DNA from: Bacteroidaceae bacterium
GTDB lineage: Bacteria > Bacteroidota > Bacteroidia > Bacteroidales > Bacteroidaceae
Assembly (NCBI GenBank): GCA_017516265.1
Contig: JAFXDL010000163.1
Location: 1 to 33,824 of the forward strand
Direction of reading: 5' to 3'
DNA length: 33,824 bases
Below the pieces are notes generated by a model. The model did not search any database, had not been told where the DNA came from, and saw only the letters and a list, made by a program, of their open reading frames with translations. Numbering within the stretch: the first letter of the stretch is position 1; each line of letters opens with the position of its first letter. The position numbers and the translations under genes were made by a program. Shown piece by piece: positions 7,896-15,000 of the stretch.

Positions 7896-8450
7896 TTACT
7901 TCCCATTATTCCTATAGTCTTTTCTCATTCTCATCATGCGTTCGCTGAATCCGCCTTCTTTTATGAAGTCTTCTGACAGGCGCTGTATTTGCCTGTGCAG
8001 CAGGTAGTCGGCTTGCTTCAGCAACACAATGGTCATGTTGGCTATTGTTTCAGGCGGACGCGTGCGGGCCAGTTCCATAAAGTAGTCGCCATCGTTGTGG
8101 GTGCTTCCTATTTTGCGCATGGCTGCAAGTTCTACCGAGTCTTCTTCCCATTGGCGGTGATTGCGGGTTTTCAGGTAGTCTTCGTAGTCTTCGCGCAGTT
8201 CGTGCAAACTGGCTTTTGCTACGTTGAGTAGTTTGAGTTCCGTTTTGGCCGATGTGCCCGATGCCATACAGCCCTCCACGATGTTTTGCTTCCCCGATCG
8301 TGCTGCCTGAACCATCTGATCTATCGTGCGGTCTCCCCGTTGCAGATAGGTGTGGCAAAAGTAGTAAGTCAGCTGAAATATCACATCAGTCTTCTGATAG
8401 CTCAGCAACTTCTTGTAATTTCCTCTTTGGGGAATCAGCTCCTCACTCAT
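7896..8450 (-). CDS. Four helix bundle suffix domain protein
   Basis: This is a 184-residue, all-helical protein. The N-terminal half matches the S23-like four-helix-bundle family (KKLLSYQKTDVIFQLTYYFCHTYL..., the helix AARSGKQNIVEG, and the pair KAELKLL-type helix plus LHELREDYEDYL). The C-terminal half has the 'suffix' extension with TRPPETIANMTIVLLKQADYLLHRQI. The S23-type bundles were first seen as insertions in 23S rRNA genes and may bind RNA or act as diversity-generating-retroelement-type partners, but no retroelement is near. The function is unknown. It is monocistronic, with a -7 box about 115 bp upstream and a 9-bp tandem repeat just downstream. Confidence 0.8.
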   Translation of the reverse strand: MSEELIPQRGNYKKLLSYQKTDVIFQLTYYFCHTYLQRGDRTIDQMVQAARSGKQNIVEGCMASGTSAKTELKLLNVAKASLHELREDYEDYLKTRNHRQWEEDSVELAAMRKIGSTHNDGDYFMELARTRPPETIANMTIVLLKQADYLLHRQIQRLSEDFIKEGGFSERMMRMRKDYRNNGK

Positions 8451-8565
8451 GTCTATATTGTTCTTATTTGTTTATAAACAAGTCTTTTATCTTTTAAAAC
8501 GCATTTCTAGGTATCTCTCCTCCTGCATTCAGATGCTGGTGGTGAGTCCGTTTTTATTCGATGTG

Positions 8566-8573
8566 CAAAAATA
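8566..8573 (-). promoter_or_regulatory. Putative -7 element for the four-helix-bundle gene
   Basis: TATTTTTG on the minus strand, 115 bp before the start codon. It implies a leader of about 105 nt. No -33 TTTG at standard spacing. Confidence 0.45.
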
Positions 8574-8890
8574 ATAATAATTTCGTGATTTTACGATACA
8601 TTCTGCATAAATGCTAATTAATCCTTCTGACACCCCTAAAAACCTTACTCCTGTATTTCCATACTCCAAGTTATACTGTACACGTGGACTTCCATAATTA
8701 TACAGCTAGTATTTTTTACAACACTAAGTTAAGTAATTTTTCTGACATGGCAAAATCCTGAGCAGTATTTTGCTGCTCAGGGAGTTATAAAAAATGTTAT
8801 TAAGGTGTTGCGGAATTAAGTACCTCCTTGCTTATTGATTTGGAACGCACCAACGAATGGGCAATATTAATAAAATGAAACATAATAATA
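8574..8890. other. Intergenic region downstream of the Tat/RiPP operon
   Basis: AT-rich, with no reading frame. It contains one hairpin (8757-8765 cctgagcag / 8773-8781 ctgctcagg, 7-base loop) that may terminate the minus-strand operon, although only a short U-rich tail (ATTTTG) follows. Nothing else is recognisable. Confidence 0.5.
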
Positions 8891-9616
8891 CTACTGCTCA
8901 TTCTTATTGTTAAACTTATCTCTGAGCAAACAGAAAAAGTGAGAAAGCCCTTCTGTCGATCTTTGCAGTTTTAAAACATTCCTTTTTGTATTTAGAGCAT
9001 AGATGGTATCATTTTGAATTATTCCGCAGTTCATGATACTTTGTACAGGCTCTAAAGCTAAAACTATATTATTCCAACTATCAGAATGTTTCCAACCTAT
9101 TGACAAAACTGTTTCTGAAGCAATATTAAGTAGCGTTATTATTTGCCTAACAAATTCTTCTTGGTTTTCCAAATCGGCATAACTTTCATTACATACATAG
9201 CTATCGGAAAGCTCTATTGTATCACAATTCATATGTTCATCATAAAAAAGAACATTATACTCAGAATTGCTATTCTCTTTGTAAAAAACTCCCCCATAAA
9301 CAGATACGACACTTCTCAGCATAACCATAGCAGAATCAGTTTCAATTCTTACTATCTTGTCTTTAACACTTTCATAACCCAATTTCCCTACATTATTATC
9401 AAATTTTGCATAATACACAATATTGTTATTAAGTGAATCTTTTTGACATATCATCGTATGGCCATCTTCTGTAATAGCTATAACATCTCTATTCTTTTTG
9501 CTAACAACAGTTATATACTGAGAAACCACTTTGATGTATTTTTCTTTCTTTTTATTAGAAGGGGCACATGAAGTAAGAAGAATCAAAGCTAAAAAAAACC
9601 AAAAATATTTTATCAT
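8891..9616 (-). CDS. Lipoprotein of unknown function at the end of the CXXX/Tat operon
   Basis: This is a 241-residue protein with a lipoprotein signal (MIKYFWFFLALILLTSC, Cys17 as lipidation site) followed by a Lys-rich linker. The body is predicted strand-rich (ITVVSKKNRDVIAITEDGHTMICQKDS; YDEHMNCDTIELSDSYVC) and shows no family I recognise. It starts 6 bp after tatC and is certainly in the same transcript, so it is a candidate partner of the exported Cys-rich peptide, for example a binder, immunity or anchoring factor. That role is an inference from position alone. Confidence 0.7.
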   Translation of the reverse strand: MIKYFWFFLALILLTSCAPSNKKKEKYIKVVSQYITVVSKKNRDVIAITEDGHTMICQKDSLNNNIVYYAKFDNNVGKLGYESVKDKIVRIETDSAMVMLRSVVSVYGGVFYKENSNSEYNVLFYDEHMNCDTIELSDSYVCNESYADLENQEEFVRQIITLLNIASETVLSIGWKHSDSWNNIVLALEPVQSIMNCGIIQNDTIYALNTKRNVLKLQRSTEGLSHFFCLLRDKFNNKNEQ

Positions 9617-9622
9617 ATACTC

Positions 9623-10447
9623 TTATTTTTCAACGATTTGTACCACTCTAATACTTACTTCATAAAGCAAATATAGTGGAATAGTAACTAGAATCAATGT
9701 CATCAAGTCGGGGGGCGTAATAATAGCAGCTATTATCATGATTACAATAAACGAATGTCTCCGATACTCCGCAAGCATGGAAGAACTTATTACACCCAAT
9801 TTACCGAGAAAAAAGGCTATAATTGGCAATTGGAATACCACCCCCATAATAAATGTCAATGTCACAAACGTAGAAATATATGAATCAAGCGTAATATTAC
9901 TCACGACCTTTACCGATACGCTATAAGTCCCGAGGAATCGAAATGAAATGGGGAATAGCACGAAATAGGACATTAACACTCCAAGAATGAACAGCAAATA
10001 AATAATGCTAGCAACCTGCACTGAATATTTTCGTTCGTTTTCATAAAGTGCAGGCGATATAAATCGGAACAACTCATATAATATATAAGGTGAAGCTCCA
10101 AGTACTCCTAGATATGCAGCAGTACTCATATGTGTCATAAACTGACTAGAAAGGTCGGTTGCTATCATATCAACATGAAATTCGTTGAAACGAAAGTCTA
10201 TACCGACAGATTGCATAACAATCTCAATCCAACGGTAAGTACAGAAATCCCATTCGCTTGGAGCAAGCAATAACTGCCATGTAAAATCCTTGAAACAGAA
10301 AACAACGATTGTAAATACCCCTACAACAGCCAATATACGAAAGAGCTTTTGGCGGAGCACTTCCAAGTGCCCACCAAAAGTCAACAATTCTAATTCCGAA
10401 TCCTTACTGCTTGGATTCACCTTCTTTGGTTTCTTCATTTTCACCAT
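9623..10447 (-). CDS. tatC: Twin-arginine translocase subunit TatC
   Basis: The frame encodes 274 residues (or 271 from the second Met at 10438). The N-terminal cytoplasmic signature TFGGHLEVLRQKLFRI corresponds to the TatC 'HLxELRxRL' motif. Six hydrophobic segments follow, including YLGVLGASPYILYELFRFISPAL and SYFVLFPISFRFL. TatC binds the twin-arginine motif of signal peptides in the inner membrane. The start overlaps tatA by 44 bp, giving tight coupling. Its place in an operon whose first product has a canonical Tat signal suggests a dedicated export route. Whether the genome has another tatC cannot be seen here. Confidence 0.92.
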   Translation of the reverse strand: MVKMKKPKKVNPSSKDSELELLTFGGHLEVLRQKLFRILAVVGVFTIVVFCFKDFTWQLLLAPSEWDFCTYRWIEIVMQSVGIDFRFNEFHVDMIATDLSSQFMTHMSTAAYLGVLGASPYILYELFRFISPALYENERKYSVQVASIIYLLFILGVLMSYFVLFPISFRFLGTYSVSVKVVSNITLDSYISTFVTLTFIMGVVFQLPIIAFFLGKLGVISSSMLAEYRRHSFIVIMIIAAIITPPDLMTLILVTIPLYLLYEVSIRVVQIVEK

Positions 10448-10634
10448 TTGCTTCCTCGCTATCTTTTTCTGTTATTTCTGCCAAAGGTTCTTTCATTCCT
10501 TTTTTAAAACTCTGCACACCTTGACCAAGACCACGCATCATTTCTGGTAGTTTTTTTCCCCCGAAAAGCAAAAGTGCAAGTCCACCGATAAGCAATAATT
10601 CCGAAGTTCCTATAAACAACAATTGTATAAGCAT
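10404..10634 (-). CDS. tatA: Twin-arginine translocase subunit TatA/E
   Basis: This 76-residue protein has the normal layout. A single N-terminal transmembrane helix (LLFIGTSELLLIGGLALLLF) is followed by the hinge and amphipathic-helix motif FGGKKLPEMMRGLGQGVQSFKKGM, then an acidic tail. TatA oligomers form the export conduit with TatC. There is no separate tatB, as is usual for Bacteroidota. It starts 4 bp after the small CXXX accessory gene and overlaps tatC, so all are one transcript. Confidence 0.93.
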   Translation of the reverse strand: MLIQLLFIGTSELLLIGGLALLLFGGKKLPEMMRGLGQGVQSFKKGMKEPLAEITEKDSEEANGENEETKEGESKQ

Positions 10635-10638
10635 AACT

Positions 10639-10920
10639 TTAATTAGTAACTAAATAAATTTCACATGTCTCAAAATTAATTTGCCAACGGCCATTTTCTG
10701 TAGATTCCCAGTTGTACTTTTCACCTTTTTTATTCCACCAATCTTGAAAAGTAACATTCGTTTCTCCTAAATCGTTTACAACTTTCTCATACAGTTCTAC
10801 ATTGTCCGTAGTTACAATTTTTGCCAAATCTGTTAATCCCAAATGGCGTCTAAATAACTTCTGTATTTCGTCACGCTCTTCTGCTGTAACAATTCCGACT
10901 TTCTTCTTTTTCATATACAA
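10639..10920 (-). CDS. CXXX repeat peptide modification system small protein
   Basis: This is a 93-residue soluble protein (or 91 from MKKKK). The N-terminal half is helical (VTAEERDEIQKLFRRHLGLTDLAKIV). The C-terminal half has a Trp-rich patch FQDWWNKKGEKYNWEST and strands ending QINFETCEIYLVTN. Its length and position between the SPASM protein and tatA fit the small accessory protein I recall being annotated with CXXX-repeat peptide systems. The family name is assigned mainly from context, since no catalytic motif is visible. It abuts the upstream gene with no gap. It could be a precursor-recognition or adaptor protein. Confidence 0.65.
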   Translation of the reverse strand: MYMKKKKVGIVTAEERDEIQKLFRRHLGLTDLAKIVTTDNVELYEKVVNDLGETNVTFQDWWNKKGEKYNWESTENGRWQINFETCEIYLVTN

Positions 10921-11883
10921 TCATATTTTATGCCAATCAATTCTAACATCAAATGGGTCTAGATAATTAATTTCTTTTATATCTTGTTCTGGATAGAACA
11001 CCTTTTCCGTCCTTGTTGCTTCAAGAACTTTACGACTGGCATTTCGTTCCAAATGTGCTAATACGCATTGTTCATGGCTAGGAGTAGTAATATCATACGT
11101 CATTTTACGATTAATCCAGACACAACGTTTACACTGATACGCATCACAAGTTCTGCATAATGGAGCATACGCTAACTTATAAAGTTTTGCAGCCTTTATG
11201 TACAAACCATTCTGCAAATCTCCGACACAAAAAGTTTCCTTATCCTCGTCGTAATAAAAAGCTGGGCAAATATAGAACTTGCCATCAGGAGCCAATGTTA
11301 TATTGCTGGAGCCTGCATTACAATTATTCATCTGGGTTAATGCAATACGGTCTGTTATTACATTCAACTGAGGAGACAAATTTTCTTTGAACAAGCCTTC
11401 AACTTCCTTTCCAAAAGTATCTAATACGGTCTGATACTTAAACATATCGTTTTCTGTAAAGGCTTCTACGTCGGTAATGACTATATTTAATCGTGCGACT
11501 TTACCTATGAAAGTTTTTATAATATCCCTTTGAGCAAACAAATCATCCATGCAAATACGCAAGACATAAGTTGCTTTTGCATCCAAGGTGTAACCAATAA
11601 TATCTTTCCAGTTATTAAATACCACCACATCAGCATCATCCACCAAAGAAGATGTTGATGGAATAATCTTAGAGTGGTCTATTGTCTCTATCACTTCTTT
11701 ATATTCCCTTGGTAAATCACTATCAGAATATACAAACTGAATCATCAAGTTTTCTTTCATGGCAAAACGGATACCAGCTTTAAGATTTACCAAATCAATA
11801 AGACGATGATTTATAGAACTGGATTTATAATGACAATACGACGTACTGGCATCATCTAATAATATTATAAGATATTGTAACAT
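10921..11883 (-). CDS. CXXX repeat peptide maturase (SPASM protein without radical SAM cluster motif)
   Basis: This is a 320-residue protein. The C-terminal half has a SPASM-like Cys set: NNCNAG, then FYICPAFYY, then CRTCDAYQCKRC, then EQCVLAHLER. In a true radical SAM enzyme the N-terminus would carry CxxxCxxC. Here YLIILLDDASTSYCHYKSSS retains only one Cys (residue 17). The middle looks like an alpha/beta barrel. It is therefore probably a catalytically different, SPASM-carrying partner of the radical SAM enzyme encoded 4 bp upstream, perhaps binding auxiliary Fe-S clusters or the peptide. I recall such proteins being named 'CXXX repeat peptide maturase' in annotation; the activity is unproven. 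Confidence 0.75.
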   Translation of the reverse strand: MLQYLIILLDDASTSYCHYKSSSINHRLIDLVNLKAGIRFAMKENLMIQFVYSDSDLPREYKEVIETIDHSKIIPSTSSLVDDADVVVFNNWKDIIGYTLDAKATYVLRICMDDLFAQRDIIKTFIGKVARLNIVITDVEAFTENDMFKYQTVLDTFGKEVEGLFKENLSPQLNVITDRIALTQMNNCNAGSSNITLAPDGKFYICPAFYYDEDKETFCVGDLQNGLYIKAAKLYKLAYAPLCRTCDAYQCKRCVWINRKMTYDITTPSHEQCVLAHLERNASRKVLEATRTEKVFYPEQDIKEINYLDPFDVRIDWHKI

Positions 11884-11887
11884 AATA

Positions 11888-13060
11888 CTAACATGTTTCT
11901 AGATTAGATACAGGACGATTTTCTTCAAACTCTTCTCGTAAACCTTCAAGTTCCAATTTACGATATAGTTTGTTCCAATAATAATTGTTGGCTCTTACTT
12001 GAGCTTTATGCATTTTACAGATAGCAGTAGCACGCTGATATAATGTAGGAATTTCTGCAGCATCATAATTTTCACCTTGACACCAAGCACATCCACTTGC
12101 GACTTCACAGTCAATACACTTTTGAGGACTTTGGGTACAACGGTCGAGTAGAAGAAATGGACGCAGTTTATTCTGATCTATACCTTCGTTTACATTACCT
12201 ATAATCCAAGCCTTTTTGTCACGTAAAGAATACTGAGCAAAACGTGTACAAGGATAGAAATTTCCAGCAGCATCAATGGAAAGCATTCTTCCTGCACCAC
12301 ACCAATTATTATTTCGTTTAATAGGATCTAACGGTTTCCCAAGACTTTCATCAAAGAATGAGCAAACATGGTCTTTATAATAACCATTATCTATTATTTC
12401 GTCGGCTAAAGCTATAACTTGTTCTTCAAAGAGTAAATCATCTCCATCCTTAAAGACATCCTCAAAGACGCAATTTATATGTACATCATGGATACCTAAT
12501 CCATATACATGCATCACGCTTTCCTTTATATAAGGAATATCTTCGCTACTAATTGTTATTTTCGTGCCAACTGTTGGAAATTGTTCCAACCAAAGAGGTA
12601 TATTTTTTACAACATCCTTATATGAACCCTTTCCACTTCCTTTGAAAATGCGGTTTAGATCATGTTTCCTTTCCGTCCCATCTATTGTAATAGCAATACT
12701 CAGATGGTCTTTGTTCTTAGAAATATATTTCTGCAACTTCTTTTGGTGATAATTTAGGCCATTCGTGGTAAAGGAGAAAGTGTAATCATTAAACCAATGA
12801 TGGTTACGAGTAAACATTTCCTCTTTCAAATAGTCACATATTTTGTCTATCAAGTCTATCTCCAAAAATGGTTCTCCACCAATAAAATCCCATATGACAC
12901 CTTCGTCTTGAAAATAGTCTTCATGGCTAAGGATATAATCAATAGCTTTCTTGGCTATATCCCACGACATTCTCTCTTTATTGTTTTTCCCAATGAGGTA
13001 ACAATATTTGCAAGCTAATTGACAATCCTTCGTAACTATAAATGTTATTGTTTTTCTCAT
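11888..13060 (-). CDS. Radical SAM/SPASM peptide maturase, CXXX-repeat target family
   Basis: This is a 390-residue protein. The radical SAM cluster motif is intact: Cys13, Cys17, Cys20 in CQLACKYCY. It is followed by the SAM-binding IGGEPFLE (about 65-72) and FTTNGLN (about 97-103). The C-terminal SPASM domain has WCGAG, FYPCTRF, then CTQSPQKCIDCEVASGCAWC and AICKMH, enough Cys for two auxiliary 4Fe-4S clusters. Enzymes of this layout install thioether or other crosslinks on Cys-rich precursor peptides (sactipeptide/ranthipeptide-type chemistry). The Cys-every-four-residues precursor immediately upstream is the evident substrate. The gap between precursor and enzyme holds a hairpin. Confidence 0.92.
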   Translation of the reverse strand: MRKTITFIVTKDCQLACKYCYLIGKNNKERMSWDIAKKAIDYILSHEDYFQDEGVIWDFIGGEPFLEIDLIDKICDYLKEEMFTRNHHWFNDYTFSFTTNGLNYHQKKLQKYISKNKDHLSIAITIDGTERKHDLNRIFKGSGKGSYKDVVKNIPLWLEQFPTVGTKITISSEDIPYIKESVMHVYGLGIHDVHINCVFEDVFKDGDDLLFEEQVIALADEIIDNGYYKDHVCSFFDESLGKPLDPIKRNNNWCGAGRMLSIDAAGNFYPCTRFAQYSLRDKKAWIIGNVNEGIDQNKLRPFLLLDRCTQSPQKCIDCEVASGCAWCQGENYDAAEIPTLYQRATAICKMHKAQVRANNYYWNKLYRKLELEGLREEFEENRPVSNLETC

Positions 13061-13077
13061 TTCTGCTGTGTTTTAAA

Positions 13078-13110
13078 AGAGGGTATGTCCCAATAATCAA
13101 CATACCCTCT
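13078..13110 (-). terminator. Intercistronic hairpin between precursor and maturase (partial terminator)
   Basis: An 11-bp perfect stem (agagggtatgt 13078-13088 / acatacccctct-type arm at 13100-13110) with an 11-base loop. It is followed on the minus strand by TTTTAAAA just before the radical SAM gene. The short U-run suggests incomplete termination or RNA-end protection, which would give more precursor mRNA than enzyme mRNA. Confidence 0.65.
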
Positions 13111-13123
13111 ACAAAATAAAAGT

Positions 13124-13402
13124 TTAACTCTTGTACTTCGATTCACAATAAGCCCAGCAGTCACCACCGCACAAACTATCACAATTGTTGGTGCAACCAC
13201 CGTCGCAATCACCAGAACATGATGATGAGCAACCACCAGTACATTTGGTTCCGCAACCTTTTTCTTTTTCGTCTTCTTCACAAGATGTTAAAAAAGAAGA
13301 GCCTAACACAGTAAACGCCAAGATAGGTAAAGCACCTTTAGCGGCATTCTTAAAGAACTCTCTTCGAGATTGGAGTTCTTCATTCTTTTTTGTCTGCTTC
13401 AT
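13124..13402 (-). CDS. CXXX-repeat radical SAM target peptide with Tat and lipoprotein signals
   Basis: This is a 92-residue precursor. Residues 12-18 are a canonical twin-arginine motif (SRREFFK). A hydrophobic stretch (KGALPILAFTVLGSSFLTSC) follows, ending in a lipobox with Cys41. After an acidic spacer, ten Cys occur at residues 50, 54, 58, 62, 66, 70, 74, 78, 82 and 86, exactly every fourth residue, with small or acidic residues between them (G, T, S, D, N). This identifies it as the CXXX-repeat substrate of the radical SAM enzyme downstream. It should be modified in the cytoplasm, folded by its crosslinks, then exported by Tat and possibly lipid-anchored. The mature function is unknown. 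Confidence 0.92.
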   Translation of the reverse strand: MKQTKKNEELQSRREFFKNAAKGALPILAFTVLGSSFLTSCEEDEKEKGCGTKCTGGCSSSCSGDCDGGCTNNCDSLCGGDCWAYCESKYKS

Positions 13403-13469
13403 AACGTTAGAAGTCTTTATGTTGCTTCCTAACTCCCCAATTCAGCATGATTACTATTAAGTTCCAGGA

Positions 13470-13870
13470 AATAAAAAAGACGCGGGAGTTGGTTCCTACG
13501 CACCTATCCCTATACTCAGGCTCTCGCATTGCCTCTTCCTAAGGATAAGCAACGCAAGCCAGCCCGCGCCGAGTTATATTATAATTCAACACAGGCCATT
13601 AACCATCAATATAAATGACAGCAACGAACTGATAGGATATAATACACCCACGCGAACGCTTCGTTGCATTACCGCTGTAGGAAGATCAAATTTGCGAGAT
13701 TTGAGTATACAGACAGTAACGTTCAGAAAACGTCCTTTCACCTTTGGCTGTCCTTACAAACGGGGTTCACAACCTCAGGATTCCATCAATGTTTATTTTG
13801 ACTCTTTCTGTCTTCATTGTCATTAGCCATTACTGACCACTAACAACTCGGACATATATAGTCAATGGCA
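13470..13870 (-). ncRNA. Candidate structured RNA or leader upstream of the CXXX operon
   Basis: There is no long reading frame on either strand, but multiple hairpins occur. An outer stem (gcgcggg / cccgcgt, 13563-13569 with 13480-13486) encloses a 10-bp hairpin (13549-13558 with 13523-13532) and is followed by TCTTTTTTAT, so the 3' end looks like an intrinsic terminator near 13473. Further stems: 13729-13733 with 13719-13723, inside 13748-13753 with 13711-13716; 13687-13703; 13655-13665. Several pairs are G-U on the minus strand but A-C on the plus strand, which fixes the orientation. A 14-codon ORF (MANDNEDRKSQNKH, 13830-13786) lies near the 5' end. It is not RNase P RNA, tmRNA or SRP RNA by their signatures. 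It could be a stand-alone sRNA or an attenuator leader, since no consensus promoter lies between its U-tract and the precursor gene. Confidence 0.6.
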
Positions 13871-14478
13871 AAATTACATAAAAACATTCAATTTACCAGT
13901 GTTTAATATAAAAAAAAGCAAATTTTATACATTTTTAGCAAATGTTTTTGATGGAAAAGTTGATTAGAGGTACATAGACACACAAAAAGAGTGAAGAATC
14001 TGAGAAGACAAACTCCCCTCTGCTCGTTTTCGTGTGTCGAATGTTGGTTATATTCAAAAAGAGAAGAGAACAAGAGCTAAAAGCTCATAATCCATATTTC
14101 AAGTTTCGGACAGACAGACGTTTCTCTTGCCTCAGTTAAGATTATAATTGTTGGGACAAAGATACAACTTAATTATGAATTATTTCACAGAATATGTTGC
14201 AAAACACAAATTCAAGTACAATTTACCTGTTCTGTGAAAAATGAAGAATGAAGTCGTTCCCTTCAATTTCCCCAGAAGGGGGGAAGAACTGTAATGAGAC
14301 GGTGAGGGGCAAAGTTTAAGAGGCATTTATGTGTCAGACGTTGAATAGTTACAATGCTTACATATGCCGTTAATTATCAAGAATATAAAAGGACTTCTAT
14401 TTGTATCTAAAAGCAATAACTTACGGCTTGGCTACTACAACTTTGCTATTTTTGTCGTGTTGTAAATGGGGGGTAGTT
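13871..14478. other. Gene-free region upstream of the structured RNA
   Basis: AT-rich, with no credible coding frame. It holds a minus-strand TATCTTTG at 14157-14164 and a short GC-rich palindromic patch around 14266-14284 (ttccccagaaggggggaa). That patch resembles dispersed CCCC...GGGG repeats, one of which appears to have entered the coding sequence near 16370. Nothing else is recognisable. Confidence 0.5.
14157..14164 (-). promoter_or_regulatory. Possible -7 element driving the leader of the CXXX operon
   Basis: TATCTTTG on the minus strand, followed by GTCCCAACAATTATAATC. If used, the transcript would run through the structured element into the precursor gene, giving a leader of about 750 nt. 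A poorer candidate, TATATATG (about 13853-13860), lies right at the 5' end of the structured element. No -33 TTTG at standard spacing for either. Confidence 0.35.
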
Positions 14479-14479
14479 T

Positions 14480-14638
14480 CAATCAGTGCTTCATAAAGGT
14501 CTAACGAAGCACTGATTGAGCACCTAACGAAGCACTGATTGAGCACCTAACGAAGCACTGATTGAGCACCTAATGAAGCACTGATTGAGAAGCTAATAAA
14601 GTACTGATTGAAAAGCTGATGAAGCACTGATTGGATAG
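14480..14638. repeat. 23-bp tandem array (six units) preceded by one inverted copy
   Basis: Units begin at 14501, 14524, 14547, 14570, 14593 and 14616, each 23 bp with core gaagcactgattga; the last three units are progressively diverged. An inverted copy of the core (caatcagtgcttc) is at 14480-14492, giving a 13-14-bp hairpin with the first unit. There are no spacers of unique sequence, so this is not a CRISPR array. Confidence 0.9.
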
Positions 14639-15000
14639 ACGGGGTTCTCTATTCTCTTCTTACAGCTCAGGTTACATACAAATATTATCGATGGACAAAC
14701 AGGTTTTGTTTGCTTTCTTCTGTTTATCCTGTAAAGAATCATGAATTTTGAACCGTTCATCAAATAGTCCAAAGTAAGTGTTTGTGCAGGTCCTTATAGA
14801 TTTGTAGATGTTTGTACTTGATTGAAAACCAGTTTTGTATAAGCGTAATGCAAGAAGTCGCGTATTTTCAATCAAACAGAAGTCTCGTCCCAAATACAGG
14901 ATTCTCAGAGGCTCTTTTTTGCATATTTATGCAGTGATTGTATATTTATACATTTTGTCTCGTCTCCCATAAGCCTGAAAAACAGACTCTTTTCACCACT

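Noticed and set aside
13057-13281. A 74-codon frame overlapping the CXXX precursor
   Set aside because: Out-of-frame reading of the precursor's repeat DNA; the Val/Ala-rich product is an artefact of the repeated codons.
13470-13870. RNase P RNA, tmRNA, SRP RNA or group II intron
   Set aside because: The universal sequence signatures of these RNAs (for example GAGGAAAGTCC, an encoded tag with CCA end, GGAAGCAGCC, domain V) were looked for on the minus strand and are absent.
14501-14638. CRISPR array
   Set aside because: The 23-bp units abut with no unique spacers, and there are no cas genes in the window.
14672-14893. A 73-codon minus-strand frame in the repeat-rich gap
   Set aside because: No recognisable motif, no neighbours, no promoter, and a composition like the surrounding non-coding DNA.
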